Assembly (NCBI RefSeq): GCF_029784155.1
Contig: NC_073691.1
Coordinates: 124,248,714 to 124,312,713 of the forward strand
Direction of reading: 5' to 3'
DNA: 64,000 nucleotides
Source of the DNA: Uranotaenia lowii
Lineage: Eukaryota; Arthropoda; Insecta; Diptera; Culicidae
The number at the start of each line of letters is the position of its first letter. Position 1 is the stretch's first letter. Under the pieces are notes generated by a model. It was not told the origin of the DNA. It worked only from the letters and a program-made list of their open reading frames with translations, and did no database searches. Positions 41,371-53,221 of the stretch are shown one piece after another. Both the position numbers and the translations under genes were made by a program.

Positions 41371-42539
41371 AATACGCATAAATCTATAAAATTTAAAGAG
41401 GATTATATTTTCAGATGTATAAAGTTTATACTAGTAACTGAATTTGTTTACAATTCTAATTTTGGTAACTGACTCAGCGAAATGTTGGGTAAGTACACCA
41501 TTGTGCACAACATTTTTGGGCTTTTCCGGGGGAATATTTCTAATTTTCACAAAAATTATGAAAACTAAAGCTCACGATACACAGAATTTAAAGTTTAATT
41601 GTATACAACAACACACAGCAGAAATCAGCCATTAAAACGTCATTAGGAAACACTTGAGGCAGTTTGGAGGACAGTGGCGTTGCTTTGTCTCAGTTGAGTT
41701 TCAAATGATCATTGAAATATTGAAACATGAAATCAGTTGAGAGATAAAAAATTCACGCTTCATTTCCCCCGCACAACGAACTCTCTGGAGCCACTGCCAT
41801 TTTGCTTCGTCTTGTCGTGTCTTAGCGGTTCCATTCAGTCAGTCAAAGAGCCAGCCGGCCAAGTCTGCCAGAAATCACTGCCACTGCCAGAAGAGCCTCT
41901 GCCAGAAGAGCCTCTTATGGTCGATGTTGTATCAACATAATGACATAATGAAACACGCTGTACTCTAAAAGCTGAAAAGCGCCTGGAGTGCCATTACTCA
42001 TTCATACTTTGTTGTTTTTTTTTTCATTTTATTTCATGGAAAATTTTTGATAAATCTAATTTCTGAATTCTGAAATAGCAACAAACAACAACAACACCTA
42101 TCGGTGCGTAACCAGTGGCAAAAACGGAAACAAGTTTAGCACTTACCGGTGCGCAAATGACCTGCTAAAGCTAAAATAAGACCTTGAATGTGTCCCGGGT
42201 TAACACCTGGGATAGCACTTACCGGTACTGATGCTCTTAGTAGGTACAACTAAAGCAACTAAAGATTATGAAATTTTAAAGATGGATAGAAATAAAGAAG
42301 AAATGGAAGATGGTGAAAATGAGCGGGTGGAATTTTTTTAGAAGCATTATCATCACATATCAAATTTTTGTTCAGCACGGGCCAACTACTATGAAGTGGT
42401 AGATACCTACAAATAGAGTTGCATCTACCACTAAATATTAGTAGGCCAAGCGTGGTTCGCCTCACAAGCGGAAAACTTGCAGTGCGAACGAATATGAAAA
42501 AAAATGATATGTGATCGCTCGTGTATTTACTGGGAGGCC
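41371..42539. other. Unassigned sequence with short internal repeats
   Basis: CTGCCAGAAGAGCCTC occurs twice in tandem near 41885-41915, and TAGCACTTACCGGTrC occurs twice near 42137 and 42213. No gene; frames here are short and featureless. Confidence 0.45.
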
Positions 42540-42705
42540 CCGTCACACCAAAATCGTGTGACGCTCTCTTACCCCAGTTAGCTGCTCAGTTTAGCCACGC
42601 GTTTCAAATCTTACAGTTCTCCATCTTTACTTTCGCGTTCTGAGATTTTTTTCGGGCCCGGCGAGTAAAACTATCAAAATGAGCGTGGCGACGAACGCGT
42701 TAACG
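42540..42705 (+). repeat. Dispersed repeat, copy 2
   Basis: Same-orientation counterpart of 18365-18600 (GCTGCTCAGTTTAGCC, CTTTACTTTCGCGTTCTGAG, GGCGACGAACGCGTT). Confidence 0.5.
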
Positions 42706-42818
42706 CAGAAACGCATCTATCGATGTGTAGCTACTGGAAATACTAGTGGAAATCTGAATCTAATCAGAGTGTTGAAAATTAATTCAAGTAGTTTTGGAAT
42801 TAAAAAAAAAAATCAAGT

Positions 42819-43742
42819 AGGGGAGAGGAAGGCTATATGCGCATATTAAGGAAAGCACTCATTTTCTCCCATATTCCAATAAATAGGAGTCTAAAAACTA
42901 TATACACATGAGCGGACATCTGTTTTATATACGTTAGAGCAATCTTTCTGTTAAAATCTCTCACAGTTTTTGTGAAAATAATTTTATACTAAAAGAAGTC
43001 AAAATAGTCGATTTCCGAAACTGGCCGGTTAAATGCGCATATTTATGTTTTGAGCTATATTTCATTAACACTTGCAATATTTTGATATTATTTAATTGAA
43101 AATGGTAGAAACGGATGTTAAGCATACGTCAAGGCACAAATTTTGGTGAAATTTTTTACATTACTAGTTCTTTTGCATGAAACATTGTTAGGTATGTCAT
43201 ATGGCCATATTTCATGGTAATATTTTCTTCATATCGTATTTTTATCGGATCAATATGAAGTTCTTCTTTTATCGCTGTAAGATCGTGATTTGAGCGTAGA
43301 TTTTATGTTTAGATGATAAAAAGTAAAAAATCTATAAGACTAATCTATTTTTCTTGATATAGGCATTTAACCTTCCTTGATATGGGCATTTAGAACCTGT
43401 CTCTAATTCCAATATCTTATCATTTATAACTTCGCCAAGAGCTTAAATTTGTTGAATTTCCGATTTCCAGATAAATTAGAAAGAACAACCATTAAAATTT
43501 TTGTTCACATAATCTGTACGCACGATAATTAAAGTTCAATATATTATAACAAAACTGACAAAAATCTTGTTTGAATTTTTAAATTTTTTCGACTTTATAT
43601 AACAATTTAATTTTTTTATGCCATGTGTTAAAAGCATATTACCCTCAAACTGCACTGATTAGATATGTTGAATCTCCAGCCATATCGTCAATCGGCTGTA
43701 TGCGCATATTACCCAACATGCGCATTTAGGAACACTTCCCCC
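42819..43742. mobile_element. TA-flanked element with ATGCGCATAT subterminal motif
   Basis: Left end GGGGAGAGGAAGGCTATATG, right end inverted GGGGGAAGTGTTCCTAAATG, each leading into CGCAT; TA on both sides (42817-42818, 43743-43744). ATGCGCATaTT and degraded ATGGGCATTT repeats are scattered inside. 924 bp, non-coding. Same design as 14075-15037 and 20235-21280, and same motif family as 63423-64000. Confidence 0.72.
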
Positions 43743-43744
43743 TA

Positions 43745-44384
43745 CCTTGGGTTCAACACCCGCGAGTGCGTCGAATGAGAAAGAGACAATTTTACGCAAC
43801 TCTTTCGTTCTCTGATCGCGGGCACATTTGAATGCTCACCAAAAGGCTCCCTTTTCCATTAAGGCTCTTTTTCCACACCAAGCTGCGCGAGGCGGCTCTG
43901 TTTCGGTCACAGGGCGGCGAGCGCTGGCTCGAGTGCTGTGCTGTGGCCTTGTGTTTTTTTTTCAATAATGAAGGTTTAAAGTAATATTCTATCAATAGTT
44001 ACCAGTAGTAATAACTATGAAATAGTTACCATAAACTAGTAAATTTTCTAAAATTCACGAAAAACGTCATATAAAAGAGATGAAAGGGTTGTTTAAATGT
44101 ATGTTCGAGTATTCTAGCTAACTGTTGAAGTTACCAACTTTCACTAGACGTCATTGTCGTAGGCACGGGGGTGCGGTTTGGGGGTTAAACCACCACCACC
44201 AAGAGGGTCAAACTAAAAATTTAAAATTCTAAATCGAATTTTCAATTATTTATGAATGACTAAAATGATTCAAGAGTAACAGTTTCGACTCAGAACTTAA
44301 TCCAAAACCTCGAAAACCTAATCCAAGTCCCCCTTGAAGTACTCCTATGATCCCATGAAAGCTAAACATATTTATGTTAGATAC
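43745..44384. other. No feature recognised
   Basis: Mixed-composition non-coding sequence. CCACCACCACCAAG near 44190 is the only simple repeat. Confidence 0.4.
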
Positions 44385-44905
44385 AACGAGATATTGAATC
44401 TGAAACTGAATCTGAATTTTGCATCTGATTCTGAATCATGAACTTTGAATCTGAATTCCGAAGCGGAATTCTTTTAAGGTAAGTTAACCACCGTTGAATC
44501 GATTTTTGTAAATTTATTTTCGGCATATCGGTGAAAAATGTATATTCTTAGAGAAATAATATCAGAATTGAAACCATATTTCATTATCTAGGTTAAGGTA
44601 GCGCCATCTCTATCACGATCCTACTTTTCCTAAACAATGAAATATTGCGGGGTAAAGTACATGCATAGTGTACGTTAAGTTTTCCTCGCAAAAAAGCCTT
44701 TTCAACATCTTTAAATTTTCTCCTGATTTTTCTATCAACCTTTATCAATTTTCAGTTCTGGTATTCGTTCTCTTAGAATATACATTTTAACCGATATGCC
44801 GAAAATAAATTAACATAAAAGAAACTGAATTCTGAATCTGAACTTTGAATCTGCAATCTACAATTACAAATTCTGGAACTGAAATCTGAACCTGACTTTT
44901 GATTT
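44385..44905. repeat. Degenerate (TCTGAA)n microsatellite, split
   Basis: GAATCTGAAACTGAATCTGAA-type hexamers at 44388-44468 resume at 44818-44903 (GAAACTGAATTCTGAATCTG). The interruption is the foldback MITE at 44507-44813 plus short flanks. Confidence 0.7.
44507..44813. mobile_element. Small foldback MITE with inverted arms of about 65 bp
   Basis: The left arm around TTTATTTTCGGCATATCGGT and ATGTATATTCTTAGAG is matched inverted on the right (CTCTTAGAATATACATTTTAACCGATATGCCGAAAATAAA). The arms continue to TCAGAATTGAAA / TTTCAGTTCTG. About 300 bp, non-coding, inserted in the microsatellite. The target duplication is not clear. Confidence 0.7.
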
Positions 44906-45039
44906 TCAATATTTTTGTTATTTCTAAATCTTGAATTTAAATTTGAAACCTATTTTTAGTCGATTTTTTTGCAATTTTTTTATAACGATAAATTAAACCT
45001 AAATCTTTGAGTGCTTATGGTGTCCCTATTGCTTTGACA

Positions 45040-46936
45040 GTGAACTTTCAGTAAACAAGCGAGAGATAAAAAGAGGGAGTGAACGAGCGATTTCGATGGG
45101 GATGAGGAAGCTTTTCCGATCGATAAGCGAGGTTGGAGTTCATCGGTGTCGTCGTCGTCCTCGTCCTCGCAGTAGTGTGGTGGGATTCTTACTGCTGCTC
45201 ATCACAGTCTGATTTTCACCGCTGGAAAAGTCGGTCGGGTTTTCCCGTTGGTTCCGTTCCGTTTCGGTGCTGTAAGATCCCCATACTATCACACACACGG
45301 TTTGTGCTCCGGGGGAGGTCAATTTGAGGCAGTTTTTCGAAAGGTGCAAATTTCGTGAAAATTCAGTTCGAATTGATTGCTAATTCAGCTGCTACTTATC
45401 AATCGTGCCTGGTGGAGGGTGTTTTGATTAATACGGTTTAGATCAGATAGCTGAGTTTACAAGTGATGTAAGAAGTTGTGGAAAATTCTTCTGCTCTACT
45501 TGGTTGTCAGCCATTACGTTTTTTCTTCCCAGTGAAGGTTTTGTGGAGTGTGGAAAAATTTCCTACGTAACAACGAGTGGAAAACGAGAGAGCTTCGTGT
45601 ATTTTGTTCCCAGATGCCAGAATAGGGATGAGCATTGCAACACGATAGAGGGGTCATTGCGAGGTCGTTGAAGCTCCTGAATTTACATTGAAGCTACGTC
45701 TGTGCAAGACGTTGAAGGAGTTTTCATTTGCAAGCTGTAAAGTTATCATCGGAAGGGTTGTGGTTTTGATTGTTAGATTGCACTGTTTGAGTAGTAAAAT
45801 GGTTATGTAACATTCGTGGGTCATGTACATGTTCATATCGGCTGAGGGCTACTTAAACACAGATGAGTGAAGTTTAACAGGAGAGTTGCACCGGGATTTC
45901 CCACGGTTGTAGTGAAGACATCGCAACATTATAGTATTGGTGCCTCTCGATGTGGGAGAACTTTTCATTCATATGATTTGACCACGTTCTAGATTCAACT
46001 GTGGTCACTATTTTCGGTCAACGAAAAAGTTAAAAGAAAACAGCTAGCGGTTTTCGGGTTTTAGTTGTGGTAATTGAAAAGCTCCCACGTTAGCTATAAA
46101 TATTTGAAAAGTGTCACCAGCACGTGTCCTAAAGAAGAGCGCCCTTCATGCTAACACCTGAAGCCGGAGGAACATTCCGGCTCTTTCGTTCAATTTTCGT
46201 TTGGCCAGAGCAATCTGAAGCTGCAACTGCTGCATCGCGGTGAAGGCGCACATGTGCGGGCTACGTTTCAGAACTAGGAATTCTCCGTCTCAGAAGACAT
46301 CCTTACGCTGGGGTGACAGCTGTTTCTCACATTGAATACAATCACCGATCACGGCCGCCAGTCCATCACAACACCGGTCTCGGTCAACAGCAACGCGCAC
46401 AGTTCAATACACTACGCATCCGCCGGAATCCCACCACGCCATTATCCGCCATTCGCAAAACGTTCTTCTCATTCGCAATACGACTGGTTGATAAATCATA
46501 GTGTTACGCGGCACATATCATTTTCGAACATCTACAACAAGTTACATTGTTACGTAAAGTGAAGAAAAAAACACACAGTGAATTCCCAGAGCTAAATCAT
46601 CCCAAGAGTGATACATTTCAATCCCCTTGAGATCGTTAGAATTCAAGGCAAAATGGCTGCTACCAAGATTTTGTTGTTAATTCCTAGTTCTAAGTGTACC
46701 GTTTTAAGGCGAAATTAATCTGTGATGTGTTTGAAAGTATTCAACAACAAATGAAAGTTATCTACTGGTCAGTATTCTAAGATTTAACAATCCAAACTAA
46801 TTGCCCGTGGGAAGCAGAGGAAGCTTTCCGTGTTCTTTCTAGTCGCAAACCATTCTACAGTTAGGGGGAGAAGGAGAATCAACCATCCCCACATCATCAC
46901 TCTCGTGATATTGGCGCTGTTCATCAGTGAAGTCAG
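45040..46936 (+). other. Candidate long 5' (mostly untranslated) exon of a host gene
   Basis: A stretch of about 1.9 kb without repeats shared elsewhere in the window and with more balanced composition than its surroundings. It ends in AAGTCAG followed by GTGAGTGAGT (donor at 46937). The last open frame before the donor, from after a TAA near 46781, has no ATG and reads KLSVFFLVANHS and HPHIITLVILALFISEV, the latter hydrophobic like a signal sequence. Short upstream ATG frames exist (for example at 46653 and 46751). The transcription start was not identified. It could equally be unannotated repeat or intergenic DNA; I infer host exon from the donor and repeat-free character. Confidence 0.35.
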
Positions 46937-47335
46937 GTGAGTGAGTCCACTCATTAGAAAGGAACTCGGTTAGAAACTATGAATACTTATTCATGAGCTG
47001 CCCACAGCTACGACTACTATTTTCCGGAATTTTGAGCCCAATGGGTTTATTCATCCCAATAGCTACGACTACGAGTATTTACACTTTGACCTCGATCATG
47101 GGAGTCGTGTAGAAGCACCGATACATAATGGCGGCAAATGGCGTGTGTCAATTCGTTGATTCCACCACTGATCACACTGACATGACACTGAAGATAAAAA
47201 TCCGATCATTTTCTGTCCAATTCTGCCACCTGTTTTCGGTATTGCGAACTTTGCCAAATTTGACGTAAAATTCCATGTAGGAAAAATTTATCTGTTTAGC
47301 CCGATTGTATCGTCGAAATGGCCCATTTTTCCTTA
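46937..47335. other. Presumed intron start / unassigned
   Basis: Follows the GTGAGT donor. Part (47220-47290: GTATTGCGAACTTTGCCAAATTTGACGT) resembles 53885-53915, so repeat sequence begins here. No gene seen. Confidence 0.35.
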
Positions 47336-47459
47336 AAGTTGGGTGGCATTTTAACAACTGGGATAGTATTTCTTCAAAAGCGATCGATACGCACTCTGGA
47401 ATCGATATTGTGTACTGCTGGAAAATTATTTAAACAAACGAAATCGAGTGTGCAGTCAG

Positions 47460-48760
47460 AAGGGTAAGTGATTCCACGACGACTATCTGCACTTTGCAAC
47501 TATGTTCGACCACACACATTCGTGCGAACTGTGCGAACTGATCGCAGGCGAAAACAGCAACTAAAACAAAAAAAAAACACCTCTACCCTGGCTGGGGCTG
47601 AGTAAATGGCTTGAAATTTGTACAGACAGCTCCATTCATCATGTCTGCACAAACAATTTCGATCCCGACAAGCAGTGCCATACACGACGCAAATCTATTC
47701 GCAGCCAAGGTTCTTAGATACACTAGGTTCTCCGACTTTCACAGTAAGTAGGCGAGGAGTGAGGGGGGCTCTCAATGAGTTTGTTTATTTTTTGCTCAGC
47801 TTTTCTGTGGTTTGTTGGTAAACAAACTTCATGAGTTCCGCATAGTTGCATAGCCTACATAGCCAAAATGGCTGAATCGGGACACCTCCTGAATATACAC
47901 CCACCTTGTTCGCAGCGACAGAATTTCATCGAATTTCATCACATATTCACTTAAAGCGGGCATAGACTACACAAACGGCTTGTGCAAATTCGATGATTCC
48001 ACGACGATTGTGTTTGATTCTATGCTCGCCCACACACTATACAAACATATTTCACGCGAACACAAACGATTGCTGGCGAAAACAGCAACAGCACCAAAAA
48101 AACCCTCTCCACCCCCTGGGGCTGAGTAAATGGCCTAAAATTACACTCTGCCACAGAGGGTTGTTTGTAAAAAGCCTCCCGATCCCGACCGATTTTACTC
48201 AAACAGTTTGCGCGTTCATTAAAGCAGTGCCGTCTATTCGTAGCGACAGAATTTCATCGCATTTGCACAAATGCAGTGTAATGTATGGCCCACTTAAAAC
48301 AGAAAAAACCACCTCTCCCCTGGCTGGGACAGAGTAAGTGGCCTGAAATTTGTACAGGCAACACCATACACAATGCCACAGAGGGTTTGCTGCAAAAAAA
48401 AAATTCGAACCCGATTTTATTCAAACCGACTGCGCGCTCATTCAAGCAGTGTCAAACACAATGCAAATCTTATTCGCAGCGACAGAATTTTTTCAAATTC
48501 TATCGCATTTATAAAAATGTGTTGTAATGTATGCCCCGCACTACTGACTGACCATACTGACTGGACACTCGATTTCTTTTGTTGGATAATTTTTCTATCA
48601 GTACGCAATATCGATTTCTGATTGCGCATCGATTGCTTTTAATGAAACATTAGATTTTACAAATCGAATTCTCCGTGCAACCACTGACCATACTGACTGG
48701 ACACTCCATTTCGTTTGTTGGATAATTTTTCCAACAGTATGCAATATCGATTCCAGAGTG
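47460..48760. repeat. Tandem array of diverged units in the outer element
   Basis: Three units share GGCGAAAACAGCAAC or an AACAGAAAAAACC variant, CTCTcCCCTGGCTGGG..GAGTAA, TGGCCTgAAATTTGTACAG and TTCGCAGCGACAGAATTT (starting about 47545, 48065 and 48295). Two further direct repeats of about 90 bp (GACCATACTGACTGGACACT, GTTGGATAATTTTTC) lie at 48548 and 48687. Confidence 0.65.
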
Positions 48761-48765
48761 CGCAT

Positions 48766-51259
48766 TAGACTGCCCCAAATGACCCGCCTTTTAAAAAAGT
48801 TATACGCTGCAGGCTAAAGTTGATCCTGGGCCTAGTACAAGATCTCATGCCAAATTTGGGCCAGATCGGACCACGGGAAGGGGTCGCTCAACGAGCCTGA
48901 AGTTTGTATGGGATTTTGAGACATTTTGTTCGAGAGGAACATGAAAAACCAGTTTTTCGTCAATAACTATTGTCTCTCTCCTTCGACCGATTTCTTTCAA
49001 AAACGGGTTTTCTTGAAGCCTAAACTATGACAAATATTTCATCAGAAGGTTGCATTTCAATTAAAGTTAAGATAAACAAGTTATTAAGCTTCAAAAATTG
49101 GCTAACTTTTTTAAGGGTGACATTCATCACTGTTTTAATGAGGTGACTAAATGTCCGATCAGGACACTCAATGTGAAATGCATGCCGTTTCGTCAAATAA
49201 TGACCAATTTTAACCATTGTTGTTGCGCTTGATTGACATTTTTAATGTTTTTCTAATATTTGAGTTTGGATGATATTCACTTGATAGTTCGGAAAGAAGT
49301 AAGAGTGGAAAAATGCTTGACAATTAAAAAAAAAAATGGATAACCACAGGGGCTTAGGAACATGACTGGACGATTTTTGATGTAAATAAAAAGATTCACC
49401 TTCATTATCTATCAAAAGAAAGCTACTGCTTAAGGGGGGGGTAGGGTCTAACATTTTCAAAAAATCGATTTTTTTATTTTTTTATTTTCTTATTGTAAAA
49501 CATTTCAAGAATGTTGTGTCAAATTTTCAAGTCAATTGAAGCAAAACTGTAGAAGTTATAGGCCTTTATCTCCTCCTATCTTATACTGCAAGAAAGCAAG
49601 AGCAGAAACTTCAAACGCGTTTTTCTCGAAAGCACATTTTTAAAGTCCGTGGACATCGTCATTTGAAAACTACTTATCCGATTCTTTTCAAATTTGGAAC
49701 ATATTTTCTACATATAAAATACCAGACCCCAACGTTTTTCTTTTTTGATTTTTTTATTTTGGGGAGATTTTACAGGGTAAAAATGGCGGATTTTTAAGTG
49801 AAAAATCGTAGTTTTTACTTCAAACAGCCACAAAAATTTCATAAAAATATTTTTAAGTTAAATAAAAACGTTGGGGTCCAGAAAAACATCTATTAAAAAT
49901 ATTTTGCTCTGATTTTTTGACTTCAGATGATTCTGTGCTGAGATACAGTGTCCACCGCAAATCCTGTTTTCTAAAAGGCATCCTCGAAAATGCTCCGTCA
50001 CCGGCTCATTTTTCAATATTTTTCTACGAAAAAATTACTAAATATTCTTTTAACAATGCTTTGTATAATGCAAAAAATTTGAATACATTTGTTTGAACGA
50101 TAGCTCTAGAAAAAAATCGTGAAAATGGTGTTTTTTTTATACCCGTTAGACCCTACCCCCCCCCTTAAATAATAAAAACGTGAGAAAAATGTAAAAGGAC
50201 CTTTTTTCGAAAAATTATCATTTTATTGGCTTCATAAAGCTTTGGTCCATGAGCTTTTCAATCTAAAAAAAATTGTTGGCGGTTGGGTCTGAGAGTAACA
50301 ACCATTCTGAATAGATTTTTTGAGAAAAAAAGACCCTGAGTTAGGTAGAAAAGATGAAACATAAACCCCGCCATAAGGCGAAAATATGTACAATAGACTG
50401 CCCCAAACTTTTTTGAAAAATTCAAAACCTGTTAAATGTTATGCGCTGCAGGCTAAAATTGATTCTAGTCCTAGTTCAAGATCTCATGCCAAATTTGGGC
50501 CAGATCGGATCACGGGAAGGGGTCGCTCAACGAGCCTGAAGTTTATATGGGATTTTGAGACATTTTTGTTTTTGAAAGAAATCGGCCGGCGGGAACCAAA
50601 GTTATTGATGAAAAACTGGCTTTTTTATTGGCTTCACAAATCGTCCAGTCATGTTCCTAAGCCCCTGTGATTATGCAATTTTTTTTCAAATTGTCAAGTA
50701 TTTTTCCACTCTTACTTCTTTCCGGACTATCAAGTGAATATCATCCAAACTCAAATATTAGAATAACATTAAAAATGTCAATCAAGCGCAACAACAATGG
50801 TTAAAATTGGTCATTATTTGACGAAACGGCATGCATTTCACATTGAGTGTCCTGATCGGACATTTAGTCGCCTCATTAAAACAGTGATGAATGTCACCCT
50901 TAAAAAAGTTAGCCAATTTTTGAAGCTTAATAACTTGTTTATCTTAACTTTAATTGAAATGCAACCTTCTGATGAAATATTTGTCATAGTTTAGGCTTCA
51001 AGAAAACCCGTTTTTGAAAGAAATCGGTCGAAGGAGAGAGACAATAGTTATTGACGAAAAACTGGTTTTTCATGTTCCTCTCGAACAAAATGTCTCAAAA
51101 TCCCATACAAACTTCAGGCTCGTTGAGCGACCCCTTCCCGTGGTCCGATCTGGCCCAAATTTGGCATGAGATCTTGTACTAGGCACAGGATCAATTTTAG
51201 CCTGCAGCGTATAACATTTCACAGGTTTTAAATTTCCCATTCAAATTTGGGGCAGTCTA
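48766..51259. mobile_element. Foldback element with 8-bp target duplication, inserted in the outer element
   Basis: Ends TAGACTGCCCCAAAT and inverted TAGACTGCCCCAAATTT, flanked by GTGCGCAT at 48758-48765 and 51260-51267. Arms of about 610 bp (48766-49379 and 50638-51259) are near-perfect reverse complements, for example the segment around GACATTTAGTCaCCTCATTA. Between them lie a TTAA-type MITE (49434-50164) and, at 50394, an internal partial copy again starting TAGACTGCCCCAAA. The 8-bp duplication suggests hAT-type mobilisation. No transposase. Confidence 0.83.
49434..50164. mobile_element. TTAA-flanked MITE with poly-G ends, copy 1
   Basis: Left end eight G then TAGGGTCTAAC; right end inverted, nine C; TTAA on both sides (49430-49433, 50165-50168). 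Non-coding interior. An inverted, very similar copy is at 52359-53088. The TTAA duplication suggests piggyBac-type mobilisation. Confidence 0.8.
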
Positions 51260-51316
51260 GTGCGCATCGATCGATTAGAAGAAATACTATCCCAGTTAGA
51301 GAGTGCCACCCAACTT

Positions 51317-51956
51317 AAAAAGTTGGAGAGGTTGTATATTAGACACAACCACAAGATTTACGTAGAATTACGACATCTTTTTTCTATCGATTTTACGAAA
51401 ATTTGATTAATGATTTATTTCAAATTTGTCTTTATTGAACTATATTGCCTTTCATATACAATTTTCGAAAGTTTGTATCAACGAGAACTCAAAGGTTCAA
51501 CAACAAGTAAATTATTAGTTATTCTTATTCTGGTTCACGCAGATGTGAACCAGCCTATGACCTTTCAAATAAAGACATAAAAAAATCTGGTTCATTTAAT
51601 TTTTTGTTGCTATCGCAAGTGGCGTTTGTAGTCAACCTTAATCATTAACACTGCAATATGTTAACCAAATAGTCACAAGCTCTAGCGCCACCCCTCTAAG
51701 CATTGTTATACTATCGCAGAAGCTATAAAGCCAAGCCCGAGTAGAAATTGCATGTGTTTAGTTCAAAAGTTGTTGGGCGACTAATCGAATTCGCAAAAAT
51801 TTTTATTTTATATGCCGAAAAGATCGTAGCGTACCCAAAATAAAGGTATAGCGCAAAGCAGAATACCGAAAAAAGGTGGAACACACACGTGATGCAGAGT
51901 ATCGATGAACAAAAGCTTGCTTTGATCCGTTGGTTTTTCTCCCGGCTCAATCAAAA
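51317..51956. other. No feature recognised
   Basis: Non-coding sequence, partly AT-rich; minus-strand frames near 51723-52071 lack motifs and run into the MITE end. Nothing supportable. Confidence 0.4.
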
Positions 51957-51959
51957 GTA

Positions 51960-53221
51960 CACTGCCAGCCAAAAGTTGGGGATCACCTCTTAAAAACTTG
52001 GAAACACACTTATCAAAACACATTTGTAAAACGTTGTGCAAATAAATTGTCTTATACTTGAAATTATACAAAATAACTATTTAAGTTAGCGACCAAAAAT
52101 TTGGGATCACCACACAGTATGATGCATTGGCCAAAAGTTTGGGATTGGTCTAAAATTATGCAATTTTAATACTTCTGTATCTCTGTTATCAAACAACTTA
52201 TCGCTAATCTAATAAGCTTATTTGAAAGTTCATGAGTTGTACTTGATCTGAGTTGATTATTTTCCAATATTTTTTACAAAAAATGTGACTGTTAGAAAAA
52301 TCCCTTGAAATATGTCTCGAACAAAACTTACGAGGTGCTGAGGACCTGTTTGCCTTAAGGGGGGGGTAGGGTCTAACGGGTATAAAAAAACACCATTTTC
52401 ACAATTTTTTTCTAGAGCTATCGTTCAAACAAATGTATTCAAAATTTTTGCATTATACAAAGCATTGTTAAAAGAACATTAAGTAATTTTTTCGTAGAAA
52501 AATATTGAAAAATGAGCCGGTGACGGAGCATTTTCGAGGATGCCTTTTAGAAAACAGGATTTGCGGTGGACACTGTATCTCAGCACAGAATCATCTGAAA
52601 TCAAAAAATCAGAGCAAAATATTTTTAATAGATGTTTTTCTGGACCCCATCGTTTTTATTTTACTTAAAAATATTTTTATGAAATTTTTGTGGCTGTTTG
52701 AAGTAAAAACTACGATTTTTCACTTAAAAATCCGCCATTTTTCACCTCTAAAATCTCCCCAAGGTAAAAAAATCAAAAAAGAAAAACGTTGGGGTCTGGT
52801 ATTTTATATGTAGAAAATATGTTCCAAATTTGAAAAGAATCGGATAAGTAGTTTTCAAATGACGATGTCCACGGACTTTAAAAATGTGCTTTCGAGAAAA
52901 ACGCGTTTGAAGTTTCTGCTCTTGCTTTCTTGCAGTATTAGATAGGAGGAGATAAAGGCCTATAACTTCTACAGTTTTGCTTCAATTGACTTGAAAATTT
53001 GACACAACATTCTTGAAATGTTTTACAATAAGAAAATAAAAAAAATAAAAAAATCGATTTTTTTAAAGTGTTAGACCCTACCCCCCCCTTAACATAGTTT
53101 TTTTGGTCATGATCTTTTAAATGATATCAACAGATGTGAAATATTCGTCAGTTGACTGAGATATTACTGAACAAAATTTTCATGTTTTGGAAAGGAGATC
53201 CCAAACTTTTGGCCGGCAGTG
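51960..53221. mobile_element. Tc1-like MITE (CACTGCCAGCCAAAAG) split by a TTAA MITE
   Basis: Left end CACTGCCAGCCAAAAGTTGG..ATCACC; right end inverted CACTGCCGGCCAAAAGTTTG..ATCTCC. An internal string CAAAAaTTTGGGATCACC recurs near 52090 and 52130. TA precedes the left end; the right flank has CA where TA is expected. Without the inserted MITE (52359-53088 plus TTAA) it is about 530 bp. These ends are of the Tc1/mariner kind. Confidence 0.72.
52359..53088. mobile_element. TTAA-flanked MITE with poly-G ends, copy 2 (inverted)
   Basis: Same element as 49434-50164 in opposite orientation, nearly identical by eye, flanked by TTAA (52355-52358, 53089-53092). It sits in the CACTGCC MITE, so its host differs from that of copy 1, which shows two independent insertions. 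Confidence 0.8.

Larger units (their letters stand above)
47336..51316. mobile_element. Outer inverted-repeat element interrupted by nested insertions
   Basis: The left arm from AAGTTGGGTGGCA (47336) through GGGATAGTATTTCTTC and GCGCACTCT-like GATACGCACTCTGGAATCGA to 47460 is matched inverted on the right. The right match is in two pieces: 48690-48765, and after the insertion 51268-51316 (GAAGAAATACTATCCCAG, TGCCACCCAACTT). Removing the insertion at 48766-51259 restores a continuous right arm. The interior has tandem units of about 250 bp. No coding. Confidence 0.68.

Noticed and set aside
50797..50994. 65-codon frame repeated on both strands (49020-49217 and 50797-50994)
   Set aside because: Identity comes from the foldback arms; no sign of coding conservation beyond the DNA identity.
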